Shown: positions 12,001-23,837, counted from the stretch's first letter. The stretch is DNA of 64,000 nucleotides from Carallia brachiata (GCA_021464245.1 JADCRB010000034.1:62001-126000), one strand, 5' to 3'. Notes: a model not told the origin generated them from the sequence alone. A program made the numbers and translations.

Positions 12001-12058
12001 ACATTTTAGAACAATAATTACATCTTATGTGCACCCTTCCTTCATCACTCTTGCTCAT
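9023..12058 (-). CDS. hAT-transposase-derived tandem BED zinc-finger protein
   Basis: Three coding exons: 12058-10006 (or longer 5'), 9528-9327 and 9245-9023. The first two join as LLP/AEWW (phase 1), and the last two give RQ/M then IDGSRH. Domains in order: BED finger 1 (CNYCSKMFKGGG then H), BED finger 2 (about residues 105-160, WQHCQM then CQYCSKMFKGGG), a DUF659-like transposase core (about 310-480, containing PCAAHCIDLILEDF), and the hAT C-terminal dimerisation block (AEWWFTYGGGCPNLANLAIR). A HVEDW-like tail (PVEDWIM) follows, then TAA at 9023. The usual catalytic words DGWTD and TDNA read VEEWNS and TKVD here, so cleavage activity is probably lost. With introns and no terminal repeats seen, I infer a domesticated DNA-binding gene. 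The segment upstream of Met 12058 also codes for BED residues (see findings). Confidence 0.87.
9529..10005 (-). other. Intron of the hAT-derived gene
   Basis: Donor CAG/GTGAGT at 10005 and acceptor GTTTCAG at 9529. Joining the exons directly restores the conserved LLPAEWW block. A possible 33-nt internal exon at about 9901-9933 would break the frame and is not used. Confidence 0.8.
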
Positions 12059-12126
12059 TTGACAATATTTCCATGCGGAGTCTTTATTTCGGCGAAACTT
12101 TGACGAGGGTTCGGAGTCGATTCCAT
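12055..12126 (-). promoter_or_regulatory. Upstream ORF overlapping the main start as ATGA
   Basis: A 24-codon ORF begins at the first ATG of the exon (12126-12124) and ends with a TGA that overlaps the ATG of the BED protein (ATGA at 12055-12058). If the exon starts at acceptor TTTCTAG (exon base 12130) and is preceded by the UTR exon near 12983, this uORF is translated before the main frame. Such an overlap could permit reinitiation. Alternatively it may mark a one-base change that displaced the original start. Confidence 0.4.
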
Positions 12127-12982
12127 TAAACTAGAAACCGTAAGCAAGTCACAAGGCTACAATGCTATATGGGGTAAACAAAACCTTTTCTTCCTCAACT
12201 AATGCAACAGCAACAAGTCCAAAGGCTGCAAAACTTGCTGCATTTGCCTGATGGTTAAAAAGCTTCAAACTTTGCTCAAATCCTATCATTTAAAAGAAAG
12301 GAAGAGGCATTAAACAAACATTAAAACATCACAAATAAGTATGTGCAATTAAACCATGTAAATTTAGCACCCAAAAGAAAACTTGACATCTGATTTTTTT
12401 TTTCTCTATTGCATTTCTTGCTATTGGTAACTAAGCTTTAATCACTCCCACATTTCTCATCGACATTGAACGACAAGTAACAGATATTAATCAAACAGTT
12501 CACACTGCAAAAACAACTAAACATTCAAAAAAAAAAAAAAGCAAAAAGGGGGAAAAAAACAATCTCCATATTAAATTTTCCTCAGTAAAGCCCGAGTTCA
12601 TAATTAGTTCAAGAAAACAACTGTGTCAATGCCCTCATAAGCTAAAATTCAACAGTAAATTACATTAGAATAGCGAATTATAACGTAAATTTGAAATTAT
12701 CTCACTAAATTAATCCACTTTCATTTTTCCAAAATCATAATAGAATTATAAAAGAAAAGGGCAGAGAGAGAGAGAGAGCGCGTTAAAATATGAAAAAAGA
12801 AATTGTAAACTCGAAATTTGACTAAAAAGTAAAAACCGCACTCTGTCTGAAGGTGGATGGAAGAAGGAAAAAAAAAAAAGAAAAAAGAAACAGTCAGAGA
12901 CAGTCTTGCAAAAAAGGACAGAAACAAACGGAAGAGATGACACTGGTCGGACCAGTTAGGGTTACGGTCGTAAGTGACTTAC

Positions 12983-13090
12983 CCAATTGGGTCTGGCTTT
13001 AGACGCAAATCATCTGGTTGCTGGAGTTTAGGTTCGATTTGAGGAGGAAGATGAGGAAATCGAGAAACCAAAAGGGGGCTTTGGTTTGGG
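12983..13090 (-). other. Probable 5' UTR exon of the hAT-derived gene
   Basis: On the minus strand a perfect donor TTGG/GTAAGT lies at 12983/12982, preceded by C- and T-rich leader-like sequence. Spliced to the acceptor at 12131, it gives a leader without an in-frame ATG for the BED frame. The upstream boundary is not visible, so 13090 is approximate. Confidence 0.45.
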
Positions 13091-13429
13091 ATGGCTCGTC
13101 TCACCTGAACCAGCCGCTGACAAGAGCTTCGGGCGAACCAATACTTTGGTCGGGTTACTGGGTTTTTTTTTTTTGGGCTTTCCTAACTCAAAACAGACGA
13201 GGTACTAATGAAGCAGCTCGGTTTGCTTTATTCGCAGATTCAGCCCTTAACTTCGATAAATTTTCAACATAGTGACCTTAACACTTTTGTTCGGAAAAAA
13301 AAAAAAAAAAAAGGGAGGATAGGAATATATGAGGAACGGAAGTGTTATAAAAGAGGAGATTTATATTTTGATTTTTTTTTAAATGAGTATAATTTATTTA
13401 TAATTTTACATTACACAATAATTGAGGTC

Positions 13430-13515
13430 TATTTGAATAAAAAAAGTTTAAAATAATATTTAAATGGTATTAGATTATGAGTTAATTTTATTTTAAAAAA
13501 ATAAAATTAACAAAC
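13430..13515. repeat. Dispersed AT-rich repeat, copy 2
   Basis: Same-orientation match to 7866-7945, sharing 'aaaataatatttaaatg', 'ttagattatgagttaattt' and 'aaaaaataaaattaacaa'. Confidence 0.5.
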
Positions 13516-13757
13516 ACCCTTTTATTTAAGAATGAGTGAGAAATATGAAGAAAAAATAATATATATTATAATATTAATTTTATCCTTAAAAAATAGAAGA
13601 TCAAAAATAAACACATAGACAAAAAATAATTTTATATTAAAAAATATTAAGTGAAATTAAGTGTTTTTTTTTGTGCTTCTGTCATTGCTCTGATTTTTGT
13701 TACTTCCTTAAATTAGAACATTTAAAAACTGGTAGATATTTTTAAATTAATTTATAA

Positions 13758-14015
13758 TGTGTTTGGATTAATAAAAAGTTATGAGAAAAAAATTATGAGA
13801 AAATAAAGTTATTTAAATTAATAGAAAGTTATGAAAAAAAAATGATTAGAAAATTATGAGAAATAAAATGAATAGTAATTTGTGAGAGAAAAAGTTAAAT
13901 TAGTTATTTAAATTGATAAAAAATAAATAAAAAAGTGAAAAAATAGTGCAGAAAAGATAATATTTTTTGACTTTTCATTTTCTTTTCTTTTTCTTGTCCA
14001 TCAAATCAAACACAC
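13758..14015. repeat. MITE-like element with short terminal inverted repeats
   Basis: The left end 'tgtgtttggatta' and right end 'tcaaatcaaacacac' are imperfect inverted repeats. The interior is made of degenerate direct repeats of 'agttatgagaaa' and 'aaagttatttaaatt' type. It is related to the element at 62217-62532. No coding capacity. Confidence 0.55.
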
Positions 14016-17000
14016 CGTTAATGTTCATATTTTTAATTTTAGAGTAATACTAAATAGTTTTATATAAATACTTATGTATTCTTATACAATAATATTTAAT
14101 AATTTTTTATATTAAATTAATTATCTAATAATTCATATTATTTTATAATTATTTTAAAATTACATAAAATAAAAATACCAAAAAAAAATTTTCAAACGAT
14201 TTATTTACTACAAGCAAAGAGGCAGTCAAACAAGATCCTGTACATGGAAGTACAGGTGTTCGCAGATCGGATTGGGTCGACTTGGGATATATCTGTATCC
14301 AATCCGTCGTCGGCGGGTTGAATAATTTTTCATCCGCACCCAATCCGTCAAACAACCCAATCCGCCAATGGCAGGTTGAATTAGATCGGTTTGGACGGAT
14401 TGACATAATAAAAAAATTATAATTTTTTTCAATTTATACATATCATCAATCATTAATGTTTTTATTTATTTTTATCAACTTTATTATTATAATGTATATA
14501 TCATATCCATTTGTAACTTTAAATATTCATGAGAATTGATCAAAATTTATCAAAAGATTATATTAAATCAATTTTACTTGGTAAAAACACAAATTATTAA
14601 ACAAAAAAGTTCATTATTTGTGCTTCCGCTCGGCAAATAAGGTTGCATCTCTCTCTCTTTCTCTCTCTATCTCTTGTATAGTGTTCAATGTCTCACTTGT
14701 GCTGTCAAAAATTAAGGAGATAAAGATACTCCGATTTTTTCTTATTTTTTAAAATAAAATTACGTGATAACAATTAGAGAATATGATAATAATATAGCAG
14801 TAATAAAATAGTTTTTTATTTCTAATTTTATTGATTTATAAGATTATATGAAATGTGATTGTTTAGTTTTAACCCGATTTATATCGATAAATTTAATTCA
14901 TAATATCAGTTATATATGTATGTGTGTGTGTGTGTGTGTGTGTGAGTTAGGAGGCGGATTGACTTGGATTGGGCGAATTGAACCCCTTAATCTACATTCA
15001 ATCCGCTTTTATCGGATTATAAAATTTTGAAACTGCAACTAATCTTAACTTCAATAATTTTAGTGGATATAAATTAATTTAAATTAAATTGATCAAATTA
15101 TATCATATTAGTTAATTTTTAAACAATTTACATGAAAGTTCTGCTGCCAAATCTTCCAAATAGTACAAGTAAAACCAAAGCTTATACAAACGACCAAACT
15201 GTTTACAGTACGCGCAAAATTGCCACTAGCGTACTTAAATACAAGAAATAATAAATGTTTGCCCGAAACAAGCTTATCCTTGCCAATGAGTACGGATCTT
15301 TGCACAATATTTCTTAATTTAATAGCCGCTATACGGACGGAGATTTAGCACCTTCCTGTTGTCATGATGGCAAGCCATCTGGTACATGTCTCCATGGATC
15401 AGGGGCATGAGAATTGGTAACAACAATGGATCAAAAGGACGGAAATTTCTGTCTCCTCTATGGAAAATTCTAAATGATAACTAAAAATACAATAAATACA
15501 TAATAATTTAAATTATTTAATATTAAAATATATATTAAATTAAAAAAATAGATAAATTATTATAATAGTTGAATTAATTATATATTTTAAATATATCTTA
15601 TTAAATATATTAATATAATTTTATCCAAAAATTATTTTGGGATGGAGTCCACTCATCTGCTTTGTGTCAATGAATTTTTCTGTATTGAATGTGCATATCA
15701 CTCATAATTTTTTTTATCTATTAAAAAATCTATTAAACTATAAATTACATAATAATGATAACTCTCACATCGCATAAATTTTATCAGTTTCTTCTCAAGA
15801 TTCTCCTAAAACACGCATATCAATCCAGAGCTTTCAGACACACGTACACTGCAGGAACACAACATTCGTGGACTCCCTTGTTTTGCTTTTGGAATTCATC
15901 AGCTGTGTTACCCTGTCGTTTACGGTGGATTTCTTCTCGCCCTTCTCTTTTATCTTTCCTTTCGGTGTTGACTACGTTTGTCGGGATTGGCCCTCCACTA
16001 CAGTTTTATTATTGGAACCAACATCCTAACCACATAAAAATCTCAGAATCAAAAGACCAAAATTTTGCCATCATCTCCATCCCTTAAGATTCTATTTGTG
16101 CAGGTAATTAAAAGCCCTTGTTGTTTTATGTTTGCATACTTCATTTATTTGGAAATTTTTTGTTTAGGGGAATTTTCGCTTTGCATTCCTATCGTCCTCC
16201 CCCAAACAAAGTATAGTTTCACAGATAAATTCCTTCGTTATCCACATAAATATACGTCAAACAACATTTGATTTCTTAATTATGGGCCTCATTTTTTATT
16301 TGTTATCAATTGTTTGACTTGCATATCATAAACTTAATTGATGTGTTAGTCTTGCCTACACATTTTGATCTACCATTTGACATTCAACCCTCATATGATA
16401 AAAATTAAAGTATTTGACTATATAACAACATAATAAAAAATTAGTACGAAACACGTAATTTATCTAATATATATATATATATATATCCTTTTAACATTTA
16501 ATAATATATATTTTTTTTTAATTCAACTATTTAAAAATTAATATATTATATATTCACATATACACTCCAATAAAATTTGGCCCATTTAAACTTTCATCTA
16601 AAATACTTTTCATACCCTCCGTGTTAGGTACATGTCCATTTTTTAACTCGTACGTGGAGAACAATGAGAGCAAATGGTCCCCCACATGGGGACAAAAGGA
16701 CATGTTCTAAACATATCCTTTCGCTCTAATTGCCAAAAAGCCGAAAAACAATACCGCACCGAGCACTTCCATTGTATAATTATTGTCCTGCAATGCGTTT
16801 CATACCAAAGTACTAGCGAATACTTGGTTCCATGATTGCATCAACTATTAGAATGATTTAAAAATAGCAAAACTTATCCAGTATGCAACAAAACCCATTA
16901 AAAAAGTTAAGCCAACTAAGAATAGAAACTAACATTTACATCTTCGTTGAACTGCCTCCAAGGTAATGGGAACTGGGAACTATCTTATTTTCCTAAATCA

Positions 17001-17255
17001 CTTCCTGAAGGAACTTGTTTCTTTCAGAAGATAAAATTGAACTATGGAATCAAAAGGGAACAAAAAAACAATAAAGAAGACCAACTTTTCCCCTCCAAAG
17101 AATAACAACAAAGTGGAACATAAAAAACATAGAAGAAAAGAAAAAAAAAATAATTTAAAAAGACCCAATGATCAATTTCATTGCATCTCAATCGTCAACG
17201 AGTGAGGATTGAGTATAATTTATCCAGTGATTTGGATTGCACTTGAAAATGTAAT
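14016..17255. other. Long gene-free stretch
   Basis: Holds two patches rich in 'cggattgggt/aatccg' words (about 14255-14405 and 14945-15020), probably parts of one transposon relic. There is a CT-rich run at about 14650-14672, a (TG)n microsatellite at 14920-14944 and an (AT)n run near 16466-16486. The 110-residue plus-strand ORF at 15755-16087 has no recognisable domain. The last 300 bases are probably the 3' flank of the GRAS gene. Confidence 0.5.
14920..14944. repeat. (TG)n microsatellite
   Basis: About twelve TG units in an AT-rich spacer. Confidence 0.9.
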
Positions 17256-18608
17256 TCAATCGGACGGCTGCCAGGCGGAAGCAGTTAACAAAGACAAATC
17301 CTTCCACCCCAATTTCAAGCATTCATTTTCCTCCACCAAAGTATACCCTTTCCAAGGAAACATTCCAAGCAACAAGCTAGCCTGCGCGGCCGGGTTTCCG
17401 GCTAGCGAAACGGGTCGGAACCCAACCCGTCTCAACTCATCCCCCCATCTCTCCACCTTAACCTCACCGGTCCTCTTGGGCCCACCCACAGCCACAATGT
17501 TCTTGATCTCGCATCCAAACAATTGCTGCTCCACCATATGCCTCTCTACGCTGTCCACATCGAATCCGTCCCCAAGGGCATCAAATAATGCGCTGTAATA
17601 ATGCAAGGCCTCGACGAACCTGGCTAAGAAACTGCCCCCATGACTCAGATCCTGTTCGACGGTCGTGATCAACTTGGGCCTCAGCAAATTCAACAATCTC
17701 AACGTCCCTAAGTCGCTCCCGGTGATATCGTACAGACAATGATGCATCCAATGGACCACGATGGCCTCCCTCGGTCTCACACCGAGTTGACCCAGATCGG
17801 TCACATTCCCGATTTTGCCCTCCAGAGGTAAAAACTCGAAAGGGATCCCGAGCGAGCTCGCGAAATCGGCCAGTCTCTTCCCGGTCGACTCGAGCAACTC
17901 GGAGGACGACCCGAACCCGGTTATCCTCACGGATCGGATCTTCTTGGACCTCGAAGCGAGGATGTGGAACAATCCCGGCCACTGGAGTCCTTGCATTATG
18001 TCGAGGTCGATGACGTGGAGGCGATCCTCGCCGTCCAGTGCTTGGAAGATCGCCTGGTTGGCGGTGAAATGAGAGAACTTAATCAACGGACTGATCGAAT
18101 TGTACGATTGCAAGGCGTTGAAGATTTTCTGGCAGCGGGTGAGCGTCAGGGCTTTGGACGCCAGAGGAGAGTAGCTACACAGGCAGGAGCTGACCACGCG
18201 CGCGTGCAGCGCGTGGGCGAAGTACGCGCCGACGCGCTCCGGTGATGAGCCGTACGGAGACGAGAGCTCGGAAATCAGCGGAAGAAGATCGGTAGCGCCG
18301 TCGAGATTATCCGTGGCGATGCACTCGGCGCATTGTAGCAGAAGGCCGAGAAGCCTGAGACCGGTGGACTCGCCCTCGCCGCCCGCAGCAGCAACCGCCG
18401 CAGCAGCTTCTTCCTCTGCCGCGGCATTCTTCTCTCCGGAGACGGTGGCGTCGCCGGAGACGTTCGGGCGCTTGGAAGAAGGATCGTCGGCGGATTCCCC
18501 TCCGGTGAGCTCCCTGTTCCCGCGCTTTGTCTTCATTGATGAAGTAGAACCGCTAGCGTTAGTTCTTGAATTGATTGAAGTCTGAGAGACTAATAAGCTT
18601 TGAATCAT
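17256..18608 (-). CDS. SCL23: GRAS transcription regulator, SCARECROW-like 23
   Basis: Single-exon, 450-residue protein, as is usual for GRAS genes. An N-terminal low-complexity region (about 55-80, E/A-rich) precedes the GRAS domain. The leucine-rich region starts near [12 protein letters not shown] (about 86-98). The VHIID-type motif [17 protein letters not shown] lies at about 198-214. The PFYRE region follows ([12 protein letters not shown]), and the SAW region closes the protein ([13 protein letters not shown]). The VHIID wording with [10 protein letters not shown] is typical of the SCR/SCL23 branch. The short N-terminus points to SCL23 rather than SCARECROW, which has a long one. Relatives work in the nucleus in endodermis and bundle-sheath patterning with SHR. 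The start is Met 18608 (MIQSLL); further in-frame codons upstream run into the GA-repeat leader and are unlikely to be translated. Confidence 0.92.
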   Translation of the reverse strand: MIQSLLVSQTSINSRTNASGSTSSMKTKRGNRELTGGESADDPSSKRPNVSGDATVSGEKNAAAEEEAAAAVAAAGGEGESTGLRLLGLLLQCAECIATDNLDGATDLLPLISELSSPYGSSPERVGAYFAHALHARVVSSCLCSYSPLASKALTLTRCQKIFNALQSYNSISPLIKFSHFTANQAIFQALDGEDRLHVIDLDIMQGLQWPGLFHILASRSKKIRSVRITGFGSSSELLESTGKRLADFASSLGIPFEFLPLEGKIGNVTDLGQLGVRPREAIVVHWMHHCLYDITGSDLGTLRLLNLLRPKLITTVEQDLSHGGSFLARFVEALHYYSALFDALGDGFDVDSVERHMVEQQLFGCEIKNIVAVGGPKRTGEVKVERWGDELRRVGFRPVSLAGNPAAQASLLLGMFPWKGYTLVEENECLKLGWKDLSLLTASAWQPSD

Positions 18609-18613
18609 TGTCC

Positions 18614-18639
18614 AGAGCGAGAGAGAGAGAGAGAGAGAT
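18614..18639. repeat. GA microsatellite in the SCL23 leader
   Basis: A (GA)n run on the plus strand, reading as (CT)n in the minus-strand 5' leader immediately upstream of the SCL23 start. CT-rich leaders are common in plant genes; a regulatory role is not shown. Confidence 0.75.
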
Positions 18640-18849
18640 TCGAAAAGCAAAGAGAGCTTTTTTTTTTTAACTGAAAAGGGGAAAAGTCGTGTAGAAAAAG
18701 GACAAGAGAAGTACGTTGCAGAGACCAAAAACAGAGCTGTTTGTTTGTTGTGTCAGAAAGCGAGAGAGATTTTTCTTTGTAACAAAGGTCCGTTTGGAGA
18801 GAGAGAAAGTGAGGGAAAATCAAAGAAAAAAGGCATTTAACTTTTTAGT

Positions 18850-20530
18850 TTTTATTATAGCCTCACAGTTGGACAGGGAGAGAGAGAAGAAGTATTATTG
18901 TAACACAGTTGATGGCGTGTCGACTTGTCGTTTTTGGATTTGTCTTTACTGAGGCATTGCTTTTGCAGGGCGTGTCGTTAAGTCCGTTTGATTTTTGGGA
19001 TCATTATGAGGGGATTAGTCGGGCTGCCTGATTACTTAAATCGATTAATTATGCAAGTAATTGAGGTTATCTTATGCTCTGTAATCATTGGATTCTTGGG
19101 TTGGGTTATCCAAGTTTTTGGGTGACATTTGAGGCATAAGGATTTGCCTTTAAGCAACCAAAAAAGGGGTTTGCCTTTTTCAAGGGATATTCGGTATGTC
19201 TATATTTATTTATTTTGTGCAAAAATAGGCAAGCAGATGGTATTTTACAAATCATCGTTCAAAAAAAGATGGTATTTTACAAATATGTAAACAAGGATTG
19301 TATTTGGATTCATTGAAAAGGATTGTGCCGTTGTACACGCCGCTGATTAAATTATCCACATTGAATTTATAAGAAAGCAAATCTAATGAATCTAGCATGT
19401 GCCATTATATTGTTTGAGATTCTACTAAAGTGTATTTAACTTCACCACTTGAATTAATAAGAACTTGAACATTGGTATCTTGGGAGCCCTTTTACCATTT
19501 TAACAACACGGTGAGTCTATTTGTTTCTTTATAAAGGATCGAAGAGTCAAATTTAATTTAAATTCTTGAAAATAATTTGGATTATAATAGACATATTATA
19601 ATAAAAACCTTATCTTCGTGAACCCTCTTCATACACAAAATTTAGTATAGATGTTTCAAATATGAATTTGGGTCTTATTTTCCAAATCACACAAGTTGGA
19701 AAGCCATCCAATATAGTTGGAGTTTGAAAATGACGTCATTTCTTCAAATAATTATGTGCATTGTTAACTTTTAGTCTAAGATCTTCAAAACTTAGCATGA
19801 TTATTGAAAAAAAGGAAAATTGAAAATTCTCCGGCCCATTTCCTAGAAAGTACAATAACCGAATTTGAGACTGGATACAAGTATACAACTTTGGCGATTC
19901 CCAACACAACAAAGTCGATATATCATATGTAGTTGTAAACTTGTAATCAGTAGGTTCCCAAAAAAAAAAAAAATTCCCGTTTAATTGATAGGATGGCTCC
20001 AAGTTTATCGATTTTTGCAAGAAAGAAACTTGTCCTTCGGAAAGAGACAAGGAAACAACGCTGCTCACAGGTTCAATAATAAGATGAAAATTAAGCGCAC
20101 ATAGAATATTATTCAAAGAAGATGAGGCAAGGAAGCAACACCGCTCACTAGTCAAATTTAGATAACAAAATCAAAGACCGGTGACTGAAAACGATTCATC
20201 AAATATTAGCGTCAATAATCCTAAAATGATAGTTTATATATAGCAAAAATTCATGTAAGTGGATTGAATATCAACCAAATGATTGAGAACAGTAATTGCC
20301 AAATACAAGGTCTAAAGATCGAACTTTAATTCTTACCTATGTAATAGTTCTTTCTCTCTTACTACTATTTTAATAGTTCCAATGGACAAAAATAAAATCA
20401 TTCAATTATAGTAAATTTTGAGGGAAACAAACAGAAATGAAGATTCCTGCTTTCTTAATTATTTGTAAATATAAATTAAAATTGTCATGTACTTTGTTGT
20501 TTTGAACTACTAGCCATTTGTCATCTTTTA
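18850..20530. other. Gene-free stretch upstream of SCL23
   Basis: Contains the probable SCL23 promoter and AT-rich spacer. A 139-residue minus-strand ORF at 19736-20155 has no family I recognise and an unremarkable composition, so I do not call it a gene. Confidence 0.45.
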
Positions 20531-20542
20531 AGCAGAATGATG

Positions 20543-20632
20543 AAGGTCAGAGGCATCAATCCACATAAGGCCCAAAAACCCATTAAGCTGCCCATACGGC
20601 ACAGTAGGCAGAGGCTGGAATGGGAAAACGTG
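20543..20632 (+). other. Diverged copy of the ORF start at 21781
   Basis: The first 60 bases (ATGAAGGTCAGAGGCATC onward) match 21781-21840 at roughly three bases in four, in the same orientation. Both would begin MKVR.IN..K...PIK.P. This copy stops within about 32 codons. The pair is either a partial duplication of a short exon or two pieces of a repeat. Confidence 0.45.
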
Positions 20633-20939
20633 GATTGACATTGTGGAATCTTGGATTAACATTACAAAAATGAAAAAAAATAAATAAATCGCCACAACAA
20701 TTGAAGGCCATCTCACTCAAGCTGCAAGATCATTTCTGAAACCCATTGGACCCTGAAGACATCCTACCCTAATTTATTGTTCTCTCAGATACGTACATTT
20801 CAGGTTTTTCCTCCACACATTTATATTTTAAATTATAATTTCCTTGACTACATTTTTCAGGTAATTGTACAACGCTCCAGAAAAATTCTTCTCCCTCTAA
20901 TTCGACAGAGGCATTCCGGGATTTGCAGGCATAAAAATT

Positions 20940-21545
20940 AATATTTTAAGAACTGTACTGATCACTGAACCGAAAAAATTAATGATTCAAAATTTAACCA
21001 GTTCGATCAGTATAATTGTGGTTGAACCGATATTTAATATTAAATATATTAAAATTAAATTTTTATATAACTTATATAATTATATAAAATGTTATATTAT
21101 ATAAGAATAAAGATAAATATTTAAAATAAAATGTATTTTAAAAATTATACATTAAGAATATTACAATTAATATATTTAACAAAATATAATTTATAAAAAT
21201 TAATTAAAAAAATAATATTTATAAATAATAGTTAAATATTAATTTTTTTAGTTTTAAAAATTAAATTAAAAATTTAATTAATTGAAGAATAAATTAAAAT
21301 TTTTAATTAAAATTAAAATTTTAATTACAATTTAAATAAAATTTTAGATGAAATTATAATCTAAATTTTTTTGATTTAAATTAACCCAGTTCAACCGATC
21401 CGATTTTTTACCGATTTTCTCAATTTTTGACAAATTTTTTTCTGTCCGTTCTGCATCCCTTTTTTAGGCCTAAACCAAACTGAAACTAAGATCAATCACC
21501 GATTTAATCGGTTGAATCGACTAGTCCAGTCCGGTTCTAATTACC
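20940..21545. repeat. AT-rich transposon relic with 'ggttcaaccgat' ends
   Basis: The left part carries 'aaccagttcgatcag' and 'ggttgaaccgatattt'. The right part carries 'ccagttcaaccgatccg' and 'aatcggttgaatcgactag'. The AT-rich core has no coding potential. Elements with clustered 'ccggttcaaccgg'-like words are frequent non-autonomous repeats in dicot genomes. The exact ends are not resolved. Confidence 0.5.
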
Positions 21546-21780
21546 ATGATAAAAACTTGCGCCTTCAAAACTAGGTCGAAAGTCCAAACGGTAACGAATA
21601 GAAAATTGTGATCATGCAATTAAATGAAGATTCACACTTAACCGACCAGTCGCTAATATTAATTGTGGACGCACTATCGGTTCTTTGATTCCAGTAGTCT
21701 CAGAATTTCAGTATCAAAGTTTTCTAGTTTCTTTTTTTTTTTTTTGGGTCCCAAAAGTTTTCTAAATTCTGACATAACTA

Positions 21781-22046
21781 TGAAGGTCAGAAACATCAAT
21801 CAGTATAAGGTTCCAGAGCCCATTAAGCAGCCCAAATGGGACAAGAGCATGCTCTCACAAGATTGTATGGAGAACTCCGCGCAGCAAGTTTCCATCGACA
21901 TTAGCAGCAAGCCCCATACGAGGCTAAAAAATCAAGTATCAAGTCATTCAACAGTGAACGGGAAATCACATGAAAAGGGCTCTCCTATGGAATCTATTAC
22001 CCCACGTCATCCACGCAAGATCGAAAGCTTTCAGCTGTCATCCTGA
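21781..22046 (+). CDS. Hypothetical 88-residue protein
   Basis: ORF beginning MKVRNINQYKVPEPIKQPKW and ending FQLSS-TGA, hydrophilic, rich in K, S, Q and P, with no signal peptide, helix or domain that I recognise. The start at 21781 is preferred because the related copy at 20543 also begins at this ATG. An in-frame extension upstream to 21663 runs through a poly-T tract and is unlikely. It could be one exon of a larger gene or a captured fragment. Function unknown. Confidence 0.3.
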
Positions 22047-23340
22047 ATAGCTTATCTAAGCATTTTATACCCAGAATTCCTATCCTGGTGTTTAATGAAG
22101 CTGTTCTCCATTAAAAAGAGTTTATCACTGGAGTCTTCATCCCACTGGTAAAAGCAAACAAGCCTAACACATGCTACGGCTTGAAAACAGAAACATACAA
22201 TTGCATAAAATCTATGCCCTCAACTAACTGGAACCAACTAGTTGGGGGCAGCGATAAAGATCGCATAAAGCCCCCATCATGTGAACAGAACATATCCATT
22301 AACAAATAACTGAACAAGAAAATTTGACACAGCAAAAAGACTGCAAACCTCCTCCATTTTCCTTTATCAATTTCTTTTGTTTTTTTTCTGGGAAAGATTC
22401 ATTAATTAAGTGTTTCCCAGATAACTTTGAACCCCAAAAAGCCTTGCGGCTGGGGGCAAAAATAACTGAGCAACACAACACAGTCCATATGTCGGTAGAA
22501 CCGATAACGTCAACACAGAAAGTTATTAGCTACTATAATAAACAACTCAGAAGTTATTTTAACGACTCAAAATATTTTGAGCAACTAATAGAAACAGGTC
22601 CAAAAAAATAGGGCAAACTCACAACAAAAAAAGGCAACCGGTCCACCAAGAAAAGCAATTTGGAGAACTGGTATATGGAAAATTTAAATTAATAACCATC
22701 AGCCAAGAAATTAGTTATAATGATCAAAACATCTGCAGTGGTGTGCCTATCTAACTGTAAAAAACAGAAAGAAATGTGAGATTGAACAGAAAAGGAAAAC
22801 AGGCGGTAAGGCTAGCAATCAAAAACAGGGAAGTAAAAAATAGAAAACAAGCAACACTGTCAAAATGCTTTGTTAAGGTCTTTTTGTTTCGTTTAAAAAT
22901 TAACTCTAGGAGACTACAAATTGCATTGGTTTGAATGATTGATAGGTCTTATATTTCCGATTTCCGTAATAGAAGTTTCACAGCATCCATCACAACCAAT
23001 AGCTATCTACAGGATCAGAAATAAAACCACGCGGAAAAAGCATTCATCAAAACCTCATCCAAAGTCACGTTAATTGTGCAAAAAGTCACAAGCACACACC
23101 AATCATCTAAGCATATCAGATTGCAAAAAAGCTCCACAAAAAAAAGGCACGATCTACGATCAAATGAACTAGAAACAGCTTAGAAAAGTACTATATAATC
23201 CAAATTAACATTAAATTCAAACAGATCCCAAAATGATCTCTCAAAATATAAGTTCACAGATAAGCTTAACAATCGATCACTGCTTAACAAGTCCTCGCAA
23301 AACCAATTAAAACAAAACTAATTTTCCTTAACAAACCAAA
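22047..23340. other. Gene-free spacer and 3' flank of the eL27 gene
   Basis: No coding region supported. The right part, up to 23348, is probably the eL27 3' UTR and its downstream region. Confidence 0.45.
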
Positions 23341-23348
23341 ACGACAAC

Positions 23349-23756
23349 TCAAAACCTGAGCTTGGTAAAGAACCACCTGTTCTTGCCAGTCTTGAACCGC
23401 TCCTCGAACCGGGCCTTGGTCTCCTTGGCGGCCGCCACCTTCTTGTCCTTGGTCTGGAGCGCGTCGAGGGTGACGACGTCCTTCAAATCCACGTCGAGCG
23501 TGTAGCGCGTGGGCATCAGGTGCTGGTAGTTAACGAGCTTGACGAAGCACTTGACGCGAGACTTCTTGGCCGTCTTCTTGGCAGAGTCCTTCCTGACGAC
23601 CTTGGCGGGGTATTTCTTGATCCCGGCGACCAGGCAGTGGCCGTACTCACGGTCGCGGGTGCCGTCGTCGAAGTTCTTTACGATTACCGCCTTCCGGCCG
23701 GCATAACGGCCTTGAAGGAGGATCACCGCCTTGTTTGGCTTCAGGAACTTCACCAT
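23349..23756 (-). CDS. RPL27: 60S ribosomal protein eL27
   Basis: A 135-residue, intron-free coding region, the usual length for plant eL27, a component of the large cytosolic ribosomal subunit. It begins [20 protein letters not shown], continues with the KOW-type segment ending [10 protein letters not shown] (about residues 11-35), then the lysine-rich [17 protein letters not shown] block, and ends [12 protein letters not shown]. The start is Met 23756; in-frame codons continue upstream through the leader, but the family begins at MVKFLK. The gene is GC-richer than its surroundings, as expected for a highly expressed housekeeping gene. Its promoter carries telo boxes and a TGGGCC element. 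Confidence 0.97.
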   Translation of the reverse strand: MVKFLKPNKAVILLQGRYAGRKAVIVKNFDDGTRDREYGHCLVAGIKKYPAKVVRKDSAKKTAKKSRVKCFVKLVNYQHLMPTRYTLDVDLKDVVTLDALQTKDKKVAAAKETKARFEERFKTGKNRWFFTKLRF

Positions 23757-23828
23757 TTTCTCGGCCGCTCTCTCTTTTTTTTTCTCGGGAAAATTCCCTC
23801 TGGCTGCTTCGGCGGTCGCTCGCTCTCT

Positions 23829-23837
23829 AAACCCTAG
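23829..23837. promoter_or_regulatory. Telo box (AAACCCTAG) in the eL27 leader/promoter
   Basis: Telomere-repeat-like motif just upstream of the eL27 start; a second copy lies at 23899-23907. Telo boxes are established elements of plant ribosomal protein and other translation-related promoters. Confidence 0.75.

Noticed and set aside
15755..16087. 110-residue plus-strand ORF followed by a donor-like GTGCAGGTAATT
   Set aside because: No recognisable protein features and no matching downstream exon in phase.
17581..18585. Long ORFs on both strands across the GRAS gene
   Set aside because: They are other-frame readings of the GC-rich SCL23 coding region, with R/P/A-rich random composition.
19736..20155. 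139-residue minus-strand ORF
   Set aside because: No motif or family recognised, low-complexity F and S stretches, AT-rich context and no splice or promoter support.
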